NCBI RefSeq assembly: GCF_030766825.1
Contig: NZ_JASFDV010000069.1
Span: 1 to 39,287, forward strand
Length of the DNA stretch: 39,287 nucleotides
Reading direction: 5' to 3'
Source of the DNA: Nocardiopsis sp. CC223A
Lineage (GTDB): Bacteria > Actinomycetota > Actinomycetes > Streptosporangiales > Streptosporangiaceae
Positions 31,266 through 39,287 of the stretch are shown piece by piece. Below the pieces are notes generated by a model. It was given only the letters and a program-made list of their open reading frames with translations, was not told where the DNA came from and ran no database searches. Each line of letters begins with the position of its first letter. The stretch's first letter is position 1. Position numbers and translations under genes: made by a program.

Positions 31266-32516
31266 CTACAGCTCGGCGGCGGCCCGCTCGGCGATGTCGG
31301 TCCGGTGGAACGACCCGCGCAGCTCGATCTTCGACACCGCGGCGTAGGCGCTCTCCCGCGCCTGGGCCAGGTCGGCGCCGGTTCCCACCACACTGAGCAC
31401 CCGGCCGCCCGAGGCCACCACGTCGCGGATCCCGCTCCAGGCGGTCCCGGCGTGCAGCACGTAGGCGCCCTCCACGGCGTTCGCCGCGTCCAGGCCGCCG
31501 ATGGCGTCGCCCTTGACCGGGTCGCCCGGGTAGTTCTCGGCGGCCACCACGACGGTGACCGCGGCGCCCGGCTTCCACTGGAGGGAGCCGATGCCCTTCA
31601 GCCCGGAGGTGTCGGTGGCCTGGAGGACCGCGCCGATCGGGGTGGCCAGCCGGTCCAGCACCACCTGGGTCTCCGGGTCGCCGAAGCGGGCGTTGAACTC
31701 GACCACGCGCGGGCCCTTGGAGGTGAGCGCCAGGCCCACGTACAGCAGGCCCTGGTAACGGGTGCCGCGCCGGTTCATCTCCTGAAGGGTCGGCCGCACG
31801 ACCGACTCCATGACCTCGTCCACCAGGCCGGCCGGGGCCCACGGCAGCGGGGCGTAGGCGCCCATGCCGCCGGTGTTGGGGCCCTGGTCGCCGTCGTAGG
31901 CCCGCTTGAAGTCCTGGGCGGGCAGCAGCGGCAGCGCGTGGACGCCGTCGCTCAGCACGAACAGCGACACCTCCGGGCCGTCGAGGAACTCCTCGATGAC
32001 GACCCGACCGCACTCGCGCGCGTGCCGTTCGGCCAGCGCCCGGTCGTCGGTGACGACGACGCCCTTGCCCGCCGCCAGGCCGTCGTTCTTGACGACGTAG
32101 GGGGTGCCGAACTCGTCGAGCGCCTCGGACACCTGGTTCGCCGAGCGGCACACCCTGGCCTTGGCGGTGGGCACGCCCGCCGCCTCCATGACCTCCTTGG
32201 CGAACGCCTTGGAGCCCTCCAGGCGGGCGGCCTCCCGATCCGGTCCGAACACCGGGATGCCGCGTTCGCGCAGCACGTCGGCGACCCCGGCGACCAGCGG
32301 CGCCTCGGGGCCGACGACGACCAGCTCCGCCCGGATGCGCGCGGCCAGCTCGGTCACCGCCAGTCCGTCGGTCACGTTGATCACGTGGTTCTCGGCCAGC
32401 TCCGAGATCCCCGGGTTGCCCGGGGCGCAGTGGATGTCGGTGACACCCGGGTCGAGGGACAGCGCGCGGACAAGGGCGTGCTCGCGGCCTCCGCCGCCGA
32501 GGACGAGGGCTTTCAC
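31266..32516 (-). CDS. purD: Phosphoribosylamine-glycine ligase
   Basis: GAR synthetase, an ATP-grasp enzyme that joins glycine to phosphoribosylamine. 416 residues, the standard length. Motifs: ALVLGGGGREHAL at the N-terminus, CAPGNPGI, the ATP-grasp segments YVVKNDGLAAGKGV and EEFLDGPEVSLFVL, TGGMGAYAP, and EFNARFGDPETQ near residue 285 with the magnesium ligands. Between purA (52 bases upstream) and purC (33 bases downstream), all on the same strand. Assignment secure. Confidence 0.97.
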   Translation of the reverse strand: MKALVLGGGGREHALVRALSLDPGVTDIHCAPGNPGISELAENHVINVTDGLAVTELAARIRAELVVVGPEAPLVAGVADVLRERGIPVFGPDREAARLEGSKAFAKEVMEAAGVPTAKARVCRSANQVSEALDEFGTPYVVKNDGLAAGKGVVVTDDRALAERHARECGRVVIEEFLDGPEVSLFVLSDGVHALPLLPAQDFKRAYDGDQGPNTGGMGAYAPLPWAPAGLVDEVMESVVRPTLQEMNRRGTRYQGLLYVGLALTSKGPRVVEFNARFGDPETQVVLDRLATPIGAVLQATDTSGLKGIGSLQWKPGAAVTVVVAAENYPGDPVKGDAIGGLDAANAVEGAYVLHAGTAWSGIRDVVASGGRVLSVVGTGADLAQARESAYAAVSKIELRGSFHRTDIAERAAAEL

Positions 32517-32568
32517 TACTGGGGGCCTCTTCGTGTGGGAGGACGGACAGCGGACAGGCGGGCGCCGG

Positions 32569-33852
32569 TCAGACCAGGGACCGCAGCTCTAGGGTCTGGT
32601 CGCGGCCGGGGCCCACCCCGATGGCGGAGATCGGGGCTCCGGCCATCTCCTCCAGGGTACGCACGTACGCCTGGGCGTTCTTGGGAAGTTCGTCGAATTC
32701 CCGGGCTCCGGTGATGTCCTCCGACCAGCCGTCGAGGTACTCGTAGACCGGCGTCGCGTGGTGGAAGTCGGTCTGGGTCATCGGGATCTCGTCGTGGCGG
32801 ACCCCATCGACGTCGTAGGCGACGCAGACCGGGATGCGCTCCAGGCCGGTGAGCACGTCGAGCTTGGTCAGGAAGAAGTCGGTGATGCCGTTGACGCGGG
32901 TCGCGTACCGGGCGATGGGCGCGTCGAACCAGCCGCAGCGGCGGTCGCGGCCGGTGGTGACCCCGTACTCGTGGCCCTGGGTGCGCAGCCAGTCGCCCTG
33001 CTCGTCGAGCAGCTCGGTCGGGAAGGGACCCGAGCCGACGCGGGTGGTGTAGGCCTTGAGGATGCCGACGACCTTGGTGATGCGGGTGGGGCCGATGCCC
33101 GACCCGGCGGCCGCGCCGCCCGCGGTGGGAGAGGAGGACGTGACGAACGGGTAGGTGCCGTGGTCGATGTCCAGCAGGGTGCCCTGCGAGCCCTCCAGGT
33201 AGACGGTCCTGCCGTCGTCCAGCGCCTTGTTGAGGATCAGCGAGGTGTCGGCCACGAACGGGCGGATCTTCTCGGCGTAGCCGAGGTACTCCTCGATGAT
33301 CGGCTCGGCCTCCAGGGCGCGCCGGTTGTAGACCTTGGTGAGGAGCTGGTTCTTGTCGTTGAGGGCCAGCTCGATCTTCTTGCGCAGGATCTTGGGGTCG
33401 AACATGTCCTGCACGCGCACGCCCTGGCGGGACACCTTGTCGGCGTAGGTCGGGCCGATGCCGCGCCCGGTGGTACCGATCTTGCCCTTGCCCAGGAAGC
33501 GCTCGCTGACCCGGTCCAGGGCCCGGTGGTAGGGCATGATCAGGTGCGCGTTGGCGGAGATGAGCAGGCGCGAGGTGTCGACGCCGCGGGCGTCGAGCCC
33601 GTCCAGCTCCTCGAAGAGGACGCCCGGGTCGATGACGACGCCGTTGGCGATGACCGGGACCACGTTCGGCGAGAGGATGCCCGACGGCAGCAGGTGGAGG
33701 GCGTATTTCTGGTCGCCGATGACCACCGTGTGCCCGGCGTTGTTGCCGCCCTGGTAGCGGACCACGTAGTCCACGCGGTCGCCCACAAGGTCGGTCGCCT
33801 TGCCCTTGCCCTCGTCGCCCCACTGGGCACCCACGAGCGTGATCGCCGGCAT
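32569..33852 (-). CDS. purA: Adenylosuccinate synthetase
   Basis: Makes adenylosuccinate from IMP, Asp and GTP, the branch step to AMP. 427 residues. The GTP-binding start AQWGDEGKGKATDLVG holds the catalytic Asp and the P-loop; NAGHTVVIG, TTGRGIGPTYADK and EGSQGTLLDIDHGTYPFVT are all in the expected order. ATG at 33852. First of the pur series on this strand, with a plausible promoter at 33953-33981 and a leader of about 95 bases that can fold into two hairpins. Assignment secure. Confidence 0.97.
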   Translation of the reverse strand: MPAITLVGAQWGDEGKGKATDLVGDRVDYVVRYQGGNNAGHTVVIGDQKYALHLLPSGILSPNVVPVIANGVVIDPGVLFEELDGLDARGVDTSRLLISANAHLIMPYHRALDRVSERFLGKGKIGTTGRGIGPTYADKVSRQGVRVQDMFDPKILRKKIELALNDKNQLLTKVYNRRALEAEPIIEEYLGYAEKIRPFVADTSLILNKALDDGRTVYLEGSQGTLLDIDHGTYPFVTSSSPTAGGAAAGSGIGPTRITKVVGILKAYTTRVGSGPFPTELLDEQGDWLRTQGHEYGVTTGRDRRCGWFDAPIARYATRVNGITDFFLTKLDVLTGLERIPVCVAYDVDGVRHDEIPMTQTDFHHATPVYEYLDGWSEDITGAREFDELPKNAQAYVRTLEEMAGAPISAIGVGPGRDQTLELRSLV

Positions 33853-33952
33853 TGGTCACTACCTTTTCGCTCGACACCTGACCGGGGTGTTCCCGACCCC
33901 GAACATGGATGAGCCCCTGGCGCAAGGCAGCGACAGGGGCCGTTGCGTATTG

Positions 33953-33981
33953 AGGGTACACGACCCGTCCGTCCCGGTTAA
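33953..33981 (-). promoter_or_regulatory. Candidate promoter of purA
   Basis: On the minus strand TTAACC (complement of 33976-33981), 17-base spacer, TACCCT (complement of 33953-33958). The same -10 hexamer is used at the tRNA-Ser promoter. Confidence 0.5.
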
Positions 33982-34167
33982 GTGCCGCCCACGAGGGGGT
34001 TTCCTCACGTCGAACCGGGTGGGGCGGCCGGTGGCACCGGTATTCGAGGGGACCCGTTCCCCACGCGCGGTGCAGCGGGTGGCGGGAGAGGGGCGGGGCG
34101 CCCGGCGGATCGGGCACCCCATCGGCGGTCCGGCCTCCCGGCCGACCGGCAGGGGCACGGTCCGGCC

Positions 34168-34187
34168 CCGGAACCCAACGGTTCCGG
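34168..34187 (-). terminator. Hairpin CCGGAACC / GGTTCCGG
   Basis: Perfect 8-bp stem with loop CAAC, about 65 bases past the DUF3151 stop; a second, distal terminator candidate. Confidence 0.5.
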
Positions 34188-34219
34188 CGACGGAAGCGCG
34201 CACCTGCCGGCGGCTGCGG

Positions 34220-34242
34220 CACCGGGTCCCACCGACCCGGTG
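34220..34242 (-). terminator. Terminator of DUF3151 gene
   Basis: Perfect 9-bp stem CACCGGGTC / GACCCGGTG with a 5-base loop, starting eight bases after the stop codon. Confidence 0.7.
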
Positions 34243-34249
34243 AACCCCG

Positions 34250-34666
34250 TCAGGCGTTGAGGACCTTGTCGGCCTCGGCGCTGGAGTCGCGCAGGAAGGT
34301 GGCGCAGCGCTCGGCCTCCGGGGCCTCGCCGATCTGCTCGGCGGCCTTGCCCAGGGCGTGCAGCGCGCGCAGGAAGCCCTGGTTGGGCTCGTGCTCCCAG
34401 GGGATGGGGCCGTGGCCCTTCCAACCGGAGCGGCGCAGCTGGTCCAGCCCGCGGTGGTAGCCGGTGCGCGCGTAGGCGTAGGCGGCGACCGGCTCGCCCG
34501 CGGCCAGCGCGTTCTCGGCCAGGCGCGCCCAGGCGGCCGAGTACTCCGGGAACCGTCCGGCGACCGGGGTGGGGTCGGTGGCCGCGGCCAGTGCCTCGCG
34601 GGCCTCGGCGTTGTCGGCGAGGCGGGTCTCGGGCGGCTCGTTGAGCAGGTTCTGATGCAGGTTCAT
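34250..34666 (-). CDS. DUF3151-family protein
   Basis: A 138-residue soluble, mostly helical protein that matches my memory of the actinobacterial DUF3151 family: the N-terminal HQNLLNEPPETRLADN, AAWARLAENALAAGEPVAAY, GYHRGLDQLRRSGWKGHGP, and EPNQGFLRALHAL. ATG at 34666, with GGATGGGG just upstream; longer starts would add an Arg/Gly-rich arm not typical of the family. It lies directly downstream of fba on the same strand, an order I recall from other actinomycetes, which supports the call. Tetratricopeptide-like repeats are possible. Function unknown. Confidence 0.85.
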   Translation of the reverse strand: MNLHQNLLNEPPETRLADNAEAREALAAATDPTPVAGRFPEYSAAWARLAENALAAGEPVAAYAYARTGYHRGLDQLRRSGWKGHGPIPWEHEPNQGFLRALHALGKAAEQIGEAPEAERCATFLRDSSAEADKVLNA

Positions 34667-34829
34667 GACCCCATCCTGCCACCGCCGCCGGGCCCGGAAC
34701 CGGTTGTCCACAGGCCGGGTCCGGGCGCCCTCCCGCAAGTGTCCGCCACCCGCAGCGCCCGCCACCCGGAACGCGGGACGCCCGGTGGCCGATCGGCCAC
34801 CGGGCGCCATCCCGCGTCGGACGCGGTGA

Positions 34830-35852
<1,023 letters not shown>

Positions 35853-36028
35853 GGCTTGACTCTCCCTGGAATCGGACCTGGAGCGAGCGGCCGCCGGTCG
35901 CGCCGACGGCACCCCACGTGCGTTGCCGGTGGAGGGTCCGGGCGGCGGGGGAGCCCGCGACTCGGGTCGCACGTCCGGACGTGTCCACCAGGTGTCACCC
36001 AAGTATCCCGAACACACGGAGCCGATGG

Positions 36029-36044
36029 AAAGGTCTAGACCAAA
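36029..36044. promoter_or_regulatory. DasR-like (dre-type) palindrome upstream of fba
   Basis: The core GGTCTAGACC (36032-36041) with A on the right gives TGGTCTAGACC on the minus strand. Against the dre consensus I remember (A-S-TGGTCTAGACCA-S-T) it matches 12 of 16 positions, including the whole core. DasR is a GntR regulator that senses amino-sugar phosphates; other GntR or LacI proteins bind related palindromes. Confidence 0.5.
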
Positions 36045-36204
36045 TTCGATGGGGCCCGCAGGGCGACAGAGCCGAAGCCGTGGGCGCTTTGCGGGGTTCT
36101 ATACCTGATTCGGATTCCTTGTGAACTTCCGTGCATCCGTGACCGAATTGTGGGAAGCAGGGAGGTTCCGAGAGATCACTGTCGCTTTTTGTCGTGATAC
36201 ACGC

Positions 36205-36210
36205 TACATT
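36205..36210 (+). promoter_or_regulatory. -10 element TACATT suggesting a leaderless start
   Basis: TACATT ends eight bases before GTG 36218, so transcription would begin at or next to the start codon. No -35 of good quality is visible. Leaderless mRNAs are common in actinobacteria. Confidence 0.4.
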
Positions 36211-36217
36211 CAACGCC

Positions 36218-36643
36218 GTGGGAAGGCATAGGAATGATCCTCGCGGCGTTGGCCAGGTGGTGGCCATCGTCGGAGCAGTCGTGCTCTTGGTCACGATGCT
36301 CGCGCTCGGCGGGTTCTTCTTGTACCGCTCGCTCCCCGGCAACTCCGGCTCCAGCGTGAGCGCGAACGCCTCCGGGGCGGCGAACGAGGAGGAGACCCCC
36401 AAGGGTGCCTTCTACGTGCGCGTCATCGGCGAGTCCAGCCGCGTGTTCGTCCGCATCCCCGGCGGCGACGTCCTGCACGACCAGGAGGTCCGCCAGGGCA
36501 GTTCCCTCACCTACTCCGAGATCCCCGAGGGCGGCATCGAGGTCACCATCGGCGACCCCGCCGCCGTGGAGCTGTTCGTCGACGGCATCGAGCGCGACAT
36601 CGCCGACCGCGGCACCGACTACAGCTTCACCGTCGACGGCTGA
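36218..36643 (+). CDS. Single-helix membrane protein with RodZ-C/DUF4115-like extracytoplasmic domain
   Basis: A 141-residue protein from GTG 36218 (an in-frame GTG at 36194 is the alternative). A basic start (GRHRNDPRG) and one helix at about 12-33 predict a C-terminus outside the membrane. After a flexible Ser/Asn/Glu linker, the domain at about 65-141 follows the RodZ C-terminal (DUF4115) pattern: SSRVFVRIPGGDVLHDQEVR, a Gly-Ser turn, GGIEVTIGDPAAVELFVDGI. RodZ itself has a cytoplasmic HTH, which is absent here. Possible role in envelope or cell-shape control; this is inference. No ribosome site is visible, consistent with leaderless translation. Confidence 0.65.
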   Translation: MGRHRNDPRGVGQVVAIVGAVVLLVTMLALGGFFLYRSLPGNSGSSVSANASGAANEEETPKGAFYVRVIGESSRVFVRIPGGDVLHDQEVRQGSSLTYSEIPEGGIEVTIGDPAAVELFVDGIERDIADRGTDYSFTVDG

Positions 36644-36670
36644 CCGGTTCCGGCCCCGGGTCCGCCCGCG

Positions 36671-36695
36671 GCGGCGGGACGCCCCGCCCCGCCGC
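36671..36695. terminator. Hairpin between convergent membrane protein gene and pyrE
   Basis: 8-bp stem GCGGCGGG / CCCGCCGC with a 9-base loop, lying between two convergent stops; no T-run. Confidence 0.5.
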
Positions 36696-36710
36696 ACCCC
36701 GGCGACGTCC

Positions 36711-37244
36711 TCAGATGTCCAGGTCGGACACCTGGTACACGGCCCGGTACTCCAGGCCCTCCTTCTCCACGCGCTCACGCGCCCCGCGGTCCAGGATCAG
36801 CGCCGTCGCGACCACCTCGGCCCCGGCCTCGCGCAGCGCCTCCACCGCGGTCAGCACCGAACCGCCGGTGGTGGAGGTGTCCTCCAGAGCCAGCACCCGC
36901 CGACCCTTGACGTCCGGGCCCTCGATGCGCTTCTGGAGGCCGTGCGCCTTGCCCGCCTTGCGCACCACGAAGGCGTCCAGCCTGCGGCCCCGCGCGTGCG
37001 CGGCGTGCACCATCGCGGTCGCGACCGGGTCGGCGCCCAGGGTCAGCCCGCCCACCGCGTCGAACTCCAGGTCCGCCACGTTGTCCAGCATGACCGACCC
37101 GACCAGCGGGGCGGCCTCCCCGTCCAGGGTCACGCGGCGCAGGTCCACGTAGTAGTCGGCCTCCTGCCCGGAGGACAGGATCACCTTCCCGCGCACGACC
37201 GCCTTATCGTTGATCTGACGCAGGAGTTCATCACGTTCGCTCAT
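36711..37244 (-). CDS. pyrE: Orotate phosphoribosyltransferase
   Basis: Converts orotate and PRPP to OMP in pyrimidine synthesis. 177 residues, the short actinobacterial form. Visible: KVILSSGQEADYYVDLR at the N-terminus, GGLTLGADPVA, the mobile-loop Lys region FVVRKAGKAHGLQK, and the PRPP-binding motif VLALEDTSTTGGS. I use ATG 37244 (MSERDELLRQI). It is divergent from cutA with only 65 bases between the starts, so the promoters probably overlap or lie partly in the coding ends. No other pyr gene is in the window. Confidence 0.95.
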   Translation of the reverse strand: MSERDELLRQINDKAVVRGKVILSSGQEADYYVDLRRVTLDGEAAPLVGSVMLDNVADLEFDAVGGLTLGADPVATAMVHAAHARGRRLDAFVVRKAGKAHGLQKRIEGPDVKGRRVLALEDTSTTGGSVLTAVEALREAGAEVVATALILDRGARERVEKEGLEYRAVYQVSDLDI

Positions 37245-37309
37245 GATCCATGAGCGTAGAACACCGGGCGGCACCGCACGTCACGCGGCGCCCGGACGGA
37301 GGGACCGCC

Positions 37310-37666
37310 ATGCCGAACACCCCGGGTGCCGTCCGGGTCGAGATCACCGTGGACACCCGCGAGAGCGCCGACCGCCTGGCGGAGTCGGCGGTCGGGCGCC
37401 GTCTCGCCGCCTGCGCCCAGGTCGGCGGGCCCGTCACCAGCCATTACCGCTGGGAGGGCGAGGTGCACCGCGACCAGGAGTGGACCGTGGTGTTCAAGAC
37501 CGCCGGGGACCGCCTGGACGACCTCACCGCGCACATCGTCCGCGAGCACCCCTACGACGTCCCCGAAGTGGTGGCGGTGCCCGTCGTCGGCGGCAACCCG
37601 TCGTACCTGGCCTGGGTGCGGGACGAGACCCGCTCCGACGCGAACGGGGAGCGGGGCGCCGGGTGA
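37310..37666 (+). CDS. cutA: CutA-family divalent-cation tolerance protein
   Basis: A 118-residue CutA1-like protein, a trimeric ferredoxin-fold protein linked to copper tolerance in E. coli but of unclear role elsewhere. Motifs: GRRLAACAQVGGPVTSHYRW near residue 30, then a short acidic loop, EWTVVFKT, and YDVPEVVAVPVVGGNPSYL. The ATG at 37310 has GGAGGG six bases upstream and gives the normal family length; an upstream ATG at 37250 would add a disordered arm. It overlaps the next gene by 4 bases (GTGA). Confidence 0.92.
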   Translation: MPNTPGAVRVEITVDTRESADRLAESAVGRRLAACAQVGGPVTSHYRWEGEVHRDQEWTVVFKTAGDRLDDLTAHIVREHPYDVPEVVAVPVVGGNPSYLAWVRDETRSDANGERGAG

Positions 37667-38253
37667 TCGCCGTTCTGCTGCCCCCCACCCTGGGGCGCCC
37701 CACCCGCCTGCCCGGACTCGGTGCGGACCTGGCCGCCGCCGGGCTCACCCCGGTCCGGATCGGCGTCGGCGGCGACGAGCTCCCGCCGCACGCCGCCCGG
37801 TACGTGGCCGCCGCCAGCCTGGAGATCCGCCGCCTGGTCCCCCCGGACGCCCCGACCGCCCTGGTCGTGGAGGGCGACGCGGGGCCGCTGGCGGGAGCCC
37901 TGGGCGCGGCCCAGCGCGCCGCGCACCGGCCGGTGTTCGGCTACGTGCTGGTGGACGCGCTGCTGCCGCAGCCGGGCACCGCCACCCGTGCGGACCTGGA
38001 CCGTACCCAGCACCCGCAGGGCGCGCCGCCACCGCCCGTCCCCGCCGGGGAACCGGAGGGGTACCGCACCGAGACGCTGCCGCCGTCCGCCGACTGGCCG
38101 GACGCCCCGTGCGGCTACCTGCTCACCGACCCGGCCCGCGCGCACGCCGCCCGGCTCGCCCGGATGCGCGGCTGGTCCGTGCGCGAGTGCGCGCCGCAGG
38201 AGGCCGCCGCGGAGCTGGCCGGGCTGCTCCTGGAGCTGCGCGGCACGGCCTGA
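37663..38253 (+). CDS. Alpha/beta-hydrolase-like protein lacking the nucleophile motif
   Basis: A 196-residue protein from GTG 37663, coupled to cutA. The layout recalls a small group of actinobacterial alpha/beta-hydrolase-like proteins: a first strand VIAVLLPP, the elbow region VVEGDAGPLAGALG, then FGYVLVDALLPQPG, and a C-terminal CGYLLTDPARAHAARLARMR with GW after it. Where an active hydrolase has GHSxAGP, this protein has VEGDAGP, so both the His and the Ser are missing. It is therefore probably not a serine hydrolase, and may be a binding or scaffolding protein. I am moderately sure of the fold and not of any function. Confidence 0.55.
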   Translation: MIAVLLPPTLGRPTRLPGLGADLAAAGLTPVRIGVGGDELPPHAARYVAAASLEIRRLVPPDAPTALVVEGDAGPLAGALGAAQRAAHRPVFGYVLVDALLPQPGTATRADLDRTQHPQGAPPPPVPAGEPEGYRTETLPPSADWPDAPCGYLLTDPARAHAARLARMRGWSVRECAPQEAAAELAGLLLELRGTA

Positions 38254-38360
38254 CCCGGCGGCCCGGCCGTCCGGCCCGATCCGCGCGGCCGGTGCGCCGC
38301 GTTATCCACAAGCTGGGAAAACGGGATGACTTCGTGCACCGGGTCCGGGACCATCGGACC

Positions 38361-39020
38361 ATGATCACCGACCATTTCCCGGTCCTGGGGCTGCGCGTGC
38401 GCACCCCGCGGCTGGAGCTGCGCCCGCCCACCCTCGACGACCTCTCCGCCCTGGCCGACCTCGCCGCCGAGGGCGTGCACGACCCGGCCGAGATGCCGTT
38501 CGCCTTCCCGTGGACGGATCAGTCCCCGGCCCGGCGCGCGCTGTCGGTGGTCCAGCACAACCTCGGGATCTACGCCCGCTGGACCCCGCAGGACTGGCAG
38601 CTGCCGCTCGCGGTCGTCCACGAGGGCGAGGTGGTGGGCATCCAGGACGTGTTCGCCAAGGACTTCGCGATCACCCGCCGGGTCGCCAGCGGTTCCTGGC
38701 TGGGCCTGAAGCACCAGGGGCGGGGCATCGGCACCGAGATGCGCGCCGCGATGCTGCACCTGGCCTTCGAGGGGCTGGGTGCGCGGGAGGCGGCCTCGGG
38801 GATCGTGGAGGGCAACACCCGCTCCGAACGGGTGTCCCGCAGACTCGGCTACCGCGATGACGGCGTCGGGGTGTACGCCATCCGCGGCAAGGCCGCCCGC
38901 GAACTGCGGTTCCTGCTGGCCCGCGAGGACTGGGCGGCGCACCGCCTCGACGTCCCCGTCACGCTCTCGGGACTGGAACCCTGCCTGCCGTTCTTCGGCC
39001 TCGGCGAACTTCCGGAGTGA
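38361..39020 (+). CDS. GNAT-family N-acetyltransferase (RimJ/RimL type)
   Basis: A 219-residue acetyl-CoA-dependent acyltransferase. The N-terminal RTPRLELRPPTLDDLSALAD is the usual start of RimJ/RimL-like proteins. The acetyl-CoA pyrophosphate loop is HQGRGIGTEM in motif A, followed by the AFEGLGAREAASGIVEGNTR segment and SRRLGYRDDG of motif B. Targets of this group range from ribosomal proteins to antibiotics and other small molecules; none can be named here. ATG at 38361; no strong ribosome site is seen. It is probably a separate unit from cutA, as 107 bases intervene. Confidence 0.85.
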   Translation: MITDHFPVLGLRVRTPRLELRPPTLDDLSALADLAAEGVHDPAEMPFAFPWTDQSPARRALSVVQHNLGIYARWTPQDWQLPLAVVHEGEVVGIQDVFAKDFAITRRVASGSWLGLKHQGRGIGTEMRAAMLHLAFEGLGAREAASGIVEGNTRSERVSRRLGYRDDGVGVYAIRGKAARELRFLLAREDWAAHRLDVPVTLSGLEPCLPFFGLGELPE

Positions 39021-39122
39021 CGTAACGGGACGAACAGGTCACGCATCGGGTACGGTTCTGAGCCGACGGAACCACCGTGACCGCCCTGGGGCGGCCGGTG
39101 ACGAGTCGGAAGGAACCCCCCG

Positions 39123-39287
39123 TTGCACGCCCACCGTCCCGCCGCCGATCCGGTGCCGATCCCCGTGCTGCCGCCGGGGCTGCGGTTCCCGTACGCGATC
39201 GGCCGCCCGGGGCCGAACGAGCCCACCGGGCCCCGGCCCCGCCCCGACCGCGGTGTTCAGGCCCCGCCGCCCGCCCGGAGCACGCCT
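39123..39287 (+). CDS. Start of a gene cut by window edge, unknown
   Basis: An open frame of 55 codons from TTG 39123 to the end of the window with no stop. GGAAGGA lies eight bases upstream, a good ribosome site. The visible start is Pro-rich (HAHRPAADPVPIPVLPPGL, then FPYAIGRPGPNEPTG) and is not recognised; the later residues are Pro/Arg-rich and could be disordered. It may also be a spurious frame, as high-GC DNA often stays open. Confidence 0.4.
   Translation, partial: MHAHRPAADPVPIPVLPPGLRFPYAIGRPGPNEPTGPRPRPDRGVQAPPPARSTP

Larger units (their letters stand above)
33853..34249. other. purA leader and DUF3151 downstream region
   Basis: No gene in 397 bases. On the minus strand, reading toward purA, it holds two hairpins downstream of the DUF3151 gene (34220-34242, 34168-34187), a promoter at 33953-33981, and two leader hairpins: GCCCCTG/CAGGGGC (33913-33919, 33934-33940) and CGGGGT/ACCCCG (33883-33888, 33896-33901). 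I do not recognise a known riboswitch. Confidence 0.5.
35853..36217. other. Divergent intergenic region between fba and membrane protein gene
   Basis: No gene. It should hold promoters for both directions. The clearest element is the GGTCTAGACC palindrome at 36032-36041. On the minus strand, TTTCCA, an 18-base spacer and GATACT (about 36004 to 36033) is a weak promoter candidate for fba. The right end (36100-36217) is clearly richer in A and T, as expected for a promoter of the rightward gene. Confidence 0.45.

Noticed and set aside
30243..32714. 823-codon forward frame opposite purC/purD
   Set aside because: Antisense shadow of two secure purine genes; the translation is low-complexity Arg/His/Gln-rich.
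37326..39020. 564-codon frame spanning cutA, the hydrolase-like gene and the GNAT gene
   Set aside because: Only its last 219 codons from ATG 38361 show family motifs; the first part is an out-of-frame shadow of two other genes.

Overview
The window is visibly GC-rich throughout. GTG and TTG starts are common, purine-rich ribosome sites are strong, adjacent genes often overlap by 4 bases, and a SigE-type sigma factor and MmyB-type and DUF5937-type regulators are present. Together with the fba / DUF3151 / purA order this points to a filamentous actinobacterium. Nocardiopsaceae (Nocardiopsis or a relative) is my best guess, from general resemblance only.

Layout. 1-5.1 kb: tag (DNA repair), a decayed VOC-fold fragment, and a two-gene ABC exporter whose halves have complementary defects in their ATPase motifs. 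5.3-7.3 kb: three overlapping genes for four-helix membrane proteins that look like paralogues. 7.4-13.4 kb: a run of regulator/transporter modules: ArsR-type regulator with an MFS exporter; TetR regulator with a DoxX-like protein, sharing twin operators; MarR regulator with a 14-helix MFS pump; and an HxlR regulator. 13.5-18.0 kb: a compact five-gene operon coding for an SCP2-like protein, an acyl-CoA dehydrogenase, a LuxI/FeeM-like acyltransferase, a ThiF/E1-like enzyme and a clavaminate-synthase-like Fe(II)/2-oxoglutarate oxygenase. This is the best candidate for an undescribed pathway. A 12-bp dyad at its promoter also occurs twice in the marR/MFS intergenic region, so regulator, pump and enzymes may form one regulon. 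18.0-22.1 kb: a frameshifted histidine kinase remnant, tRNA-Ser(GCT), an MmyB-type regulator divergent from another 14-helix MFS pump with a 29-bp palindrome between them, and a SigE-family sigma factor.

22.5-27.0 kb: a cysteine-rich double-psi-barrel-like protein next to a MauE-like membrane protein, a lipoprotein, an aromatic/histidinol-phosphate aminotransferase and a small membrane protein. 27.1-39.3 kb is mainly housekeeping, mostly on the minus strand: a GGDEF-like/winged-helix regulator, a divergent MurA, the purA-purD-purC series, DUF3151, class II fructose-bisphosphate aldolase, a RodZ-C-like membrane protein, pyrE, cutA, a hydrolase-like protein without its nucleophile, a GNAT acetyltransferase, and the start of a gene that runs off the window.

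The housekeeping calls rest on clear family motifs. The proposed pathway, its product and all operator assignments are inferences from sequence pattern and gene order; no database search was possible. Many coding starts were moved from the longest open frame to a start with a better ribosome site, as noted per gene.
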